Source: Streptomyces fulvorobeus
GTDB lineage: Bacteria > Actinomycetota > Actinomycetes > Streptomycetales > Streptomycetaceae
Assembly (NCBI RefSeq): GCF_013167895.1
Contig: NZ_BLWC01000001.1
Location: 4,154,001 to 4,218,000 of the forward strand
Length of the DNA: 64,000 nt
Direction: 5' to 3'
In this document: positions 62,577 to 64,000 of the stretch, piece after piece
Numbering within the stretch: position 1 is the first letter of the stretch
Layout: each line of letters starts with the position of its first letter
The notes under the pieces: model-generated
Told to the model about the DNA's origin: nothing
The model's input: only the letters and a program-made list of their open reading frames with translations
Database searches by the model: none
Translations under genes and position numbers: made by a program

Positions 62577-64000
62577 GTGCGGATCGGACTGCTCACGGAG
62601 GGTGGTTATCCGTATGCGACCGGTGAATCCAGGCTCTGGTGCGACCGGCTGGTACGCGGGCTTCCCCAGCACGAGTTCGACCTCTACGCGCTCAGCCGCT
62701 CCGCCCGCCAGGAGGAACAGGGCTGGGTCAGGCTTCCGCCCCATATCGGCCGCGTGCGCACCGCGTCCCTGTGGACCTCCGACGACGAAGTCCTTCGAGG
62801 CGGCGGGGCTCTCCGAGGCGGCCGCACTTTTCGAGGCGGCGGCCGCGGAGGGCTGTCGGCCGGGATGCGGCCCCGGGGCGGACGGTCGTTCGGGCGCCGT
62901 GAGCGCGGGCGCTTCACGGCGCATCTGACGGCGCTCGCCACCTCCGTCTGCGCCGCCGCAGGCAGCGGTACCGGCGACGAGGCCGCCACCCACTTCACGG
63001 AAGCCCTGTACGGGCTCGCCGAACTCGCCGTGGAGCACGGGGGACTGCCCGCCGCGCTCCGCTCCGAGACCACCGTGCGCGTCCTGGAGTCGGCCTGCCG
63101 CGCACGGGGCACCGGGCGGACCGTCCAGGCCGCCACCGTGCCCGACCTCCTCACCTTCGCCGCCGAGCTGGAACGGGCGCTGCGCCCCCTCTCCCTCGAC
63201 TGGTACGACGAGGACGGCCTCGGTTCCGCCGACCTCTGCCATGCCACGTCCGGAGGCGCAGCGGCCCTGCCCGGGCTGCTGGCCAAACGCTTCTTCGGAG
63301 TGCCGCTGCTGGTCACCGAGCACGGCGTGCGTCTGCGGGCGCACTACCTCGCCACGCCCGACGAGCCGTTCACCGCGCCGGTGCGCGCGCTCCTCGCGGC
63401 CTTCCGCGGGCAGCTCGCCGCCGAGGTCTACCGCCAGGCCGCGGTCATCACCCCCGGCAGCACCCACGTCCGCCGCTGGCAGGAGAAGTGCGGCGCCGAC
63501 CGCGCCAGATTGCGCACGGTCTATCCGGGCATGATGGCGGACCGCTTCCGGGGCGTAGGCGAGAGCGACGACGGCGGTGGCCCCGGCACACTCGTGTGGG
63601 TCGGCCGGGTCGAACCCGCCAAGGACCTCATCGCGCTGCTGCACGCCTTCGCCGAGGTGCGCAGGGCCGTGCCGGACGTCCGGCTGCGGATCTTCGGCGC
63701 CCCGGCGCAAGGGGCCGACGGCGACGCCTACCTCGCGACCTGCCGGGCCCTCGCCGCCCAGCTCTTTCCGGACGAGGCCACGGGCGCGCACACCCCGGGC
63801 GACAACCCCGTCTCGTTCGAGGAGATCGGAGGCCCCGAGATCCCCGACCTCGCGGAGGCGTACGCGGCGGGCGGCGTCGTCGTCCTGTCCAGCGTCGTCG
63901 AGGGCTTCCCGGTCAGTCTCGTCGAGGCGATGTTCTGCGGCCGGGCGACCGTGTCCACGGACGTGGGCGCGGTGGTCGAGGTCATCGGGGGCACGGGGCT
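62577..64000 (+). CDS. PelF-like GT4 glycosyltransferase, 3' end beyond the window
   Basis: At least 474 codons, open to the window edge. RIGLLTEGGYPYATGESRLW is the DUF3492/PelF-type start; LLVTEHGVRLRAHYL and VWVGRVEPAKDL are the acceptor and donor regions; SSVVEGFPVSLVEAMFCGRA is the GT4 E-x7-E motif. A Gly/Arg-rich insert (about residues 74-105, LRGGGALRGGRTFRGGG) is coded by an 18-bp repeat. It probably acts in polysaccharide synthesis. GTG at 62577 has GGGGG upstream; GTG at 62571 is an alternative. Confidence 0.88.
   Translation, partial: MRIGLLTEGGYPYATGESRLWCDRLVRGLPQHEFDLYALSRSARQEEQGWVRLPPHIGRVRTASLWTSDDEVLRGGGALRGGRTFRGGGRGGLSAGMRPRGGRSFGRRERGRFTAHLTALATSVCAAAGSGTGDEAATHFTEALYGLAELAVEHGGLPAALRSETTVRVLESACRARGTGRTVQAATVPDLLTFAAELERALRPLSLDWYDEDGLGSADLCHATSGGAAALPGLLAKRFFGVPLLVTEHGVRLRAHYLATPDEPFTAPVRALLAAFRGQLAAEVYRQAAVITPGSTHVRRWQEKCGADRARLRTVYPGMMADRFRGVGESDDGGGPGTLVWVGRVEPAKDLIALLHAFAEVRRAVPDVRLRIFGAPAQGADGDAYLATCRALAAQLFPDEATGAHTPGDNPVSFEEIGGPEIPDLAEAYAAGGVVVLSSVVEGFPVSLVEAMFCGRATVSTDVGAVVEVIGGTG
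62794..62847 (+). repeat. 18-bp imperfect tandem repeat inside the glycosyltransferase gene
   Basis: CGAGGCGGC recurs at 62796, 62814 and 62832, an exact 18-nt period with three units. It encodes (L/F)RGG-type repeats in frame. The repeat sits where the family has a variable loop. Confidence 0.75.

Overview
The window is a typical Streptomyces core-chromosome segment. GC content is very high, starts are often GTG or TTG, genes overlap by 4-8 nt inside operons, terminators are long GC-rich hairpins, and the protein families are strongly actinobacterial (mycothiol biosynthesis, RseA-type anti-sigma, DUF3117, DUF3107, DUF3152, DUF6113). I see no phage, transposase, CRISPR array, rRNA or tRNA. 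From memory, the order of many genes (lpqW-like lipoprotein, typA, mshB, fdx-dapC, dapE, LOG protein, folP2, DivIVA-domain protein, tag, DUF3117, O-methyltransferase, sigE-rseA-htrA-tatB, mrp, DUF1003, MgtE-N, corA) matches Mycobacterium tuberculosis about Rv1165 to Rv1239. This is therefore old actinobacterial backbone with Streptomyces-specific insertions.

Layout. 0.4-5.3 kb: an orphan family-5 solute-binding lipoprotein with a Lys/Glu-rich insert, then typA. 5.8-17.7 kb: two tandem, paralogous five-gene oligopeptide ABC importer operons (lipoprotein, two permeases, two ATPases), with near-identical stretches in their ATPase genes. 17.8-25.6 kb: membrane protein, S9 peptidase, mshB with DUF6113, a membrane-anchored PG_binding_4 protein and a damaged VOC gene. 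25.6-28.2 kb: reverse-strand transglutaminase-like and GNAT genes. 28.3-32.8 kb: ferredoxin and the lysine/peptidoglycan genes dapC and dapE around two exported proteins. 32.9-37.8 kb: LOG protein, FolP2-type protein, DivIVA-domain protein, tag, enoyl-CoA hydratase, DUF3117 and an O-methyltransferase. 38.0-42.2 kb: an envelope-stress set (ECF sigma, zinc anti-sigma, HtrA protease, TatB). 43.2-48.8 kb: mrp plus DUF1003, MgtE-N/CBS and CorA, a magnesium-related group. 49.2-54.5 kb: SUFU, zinc-ribbon, PHP, MarC and NYN proteins and an alpha/beta hydrolase. 54.6-62.3 kb: DEAD-box helicase, ferritin-like protein, DUF3107, TetR, alpha/beta hydrolase and a DUF3152 metzincin-like protein. The window ends inside a PelF-like glycosyltransferase.

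Four genes carry indels in this sequence: typA, a VOC gene, the NYN gene and the DEAD-box helicase. In three of them the reading frame resumes perfectly after one inserted or deleted base in a G/C-rich context. Sequencing error is the simplest explanation, but this needs read-level checking.

The most unusual non-coding signal is the long leader of corA. A 21-codon upstream ORF with a strong ribosome-binding site contains the 5' halves of two long, interleaved helices (10 and 9 bp) whose 3' halves lie just after its stop codon, followed by a U5 tract. This looks like a pseudoknotted, translation-sensitive regulatory leader for a magnesium transporter.
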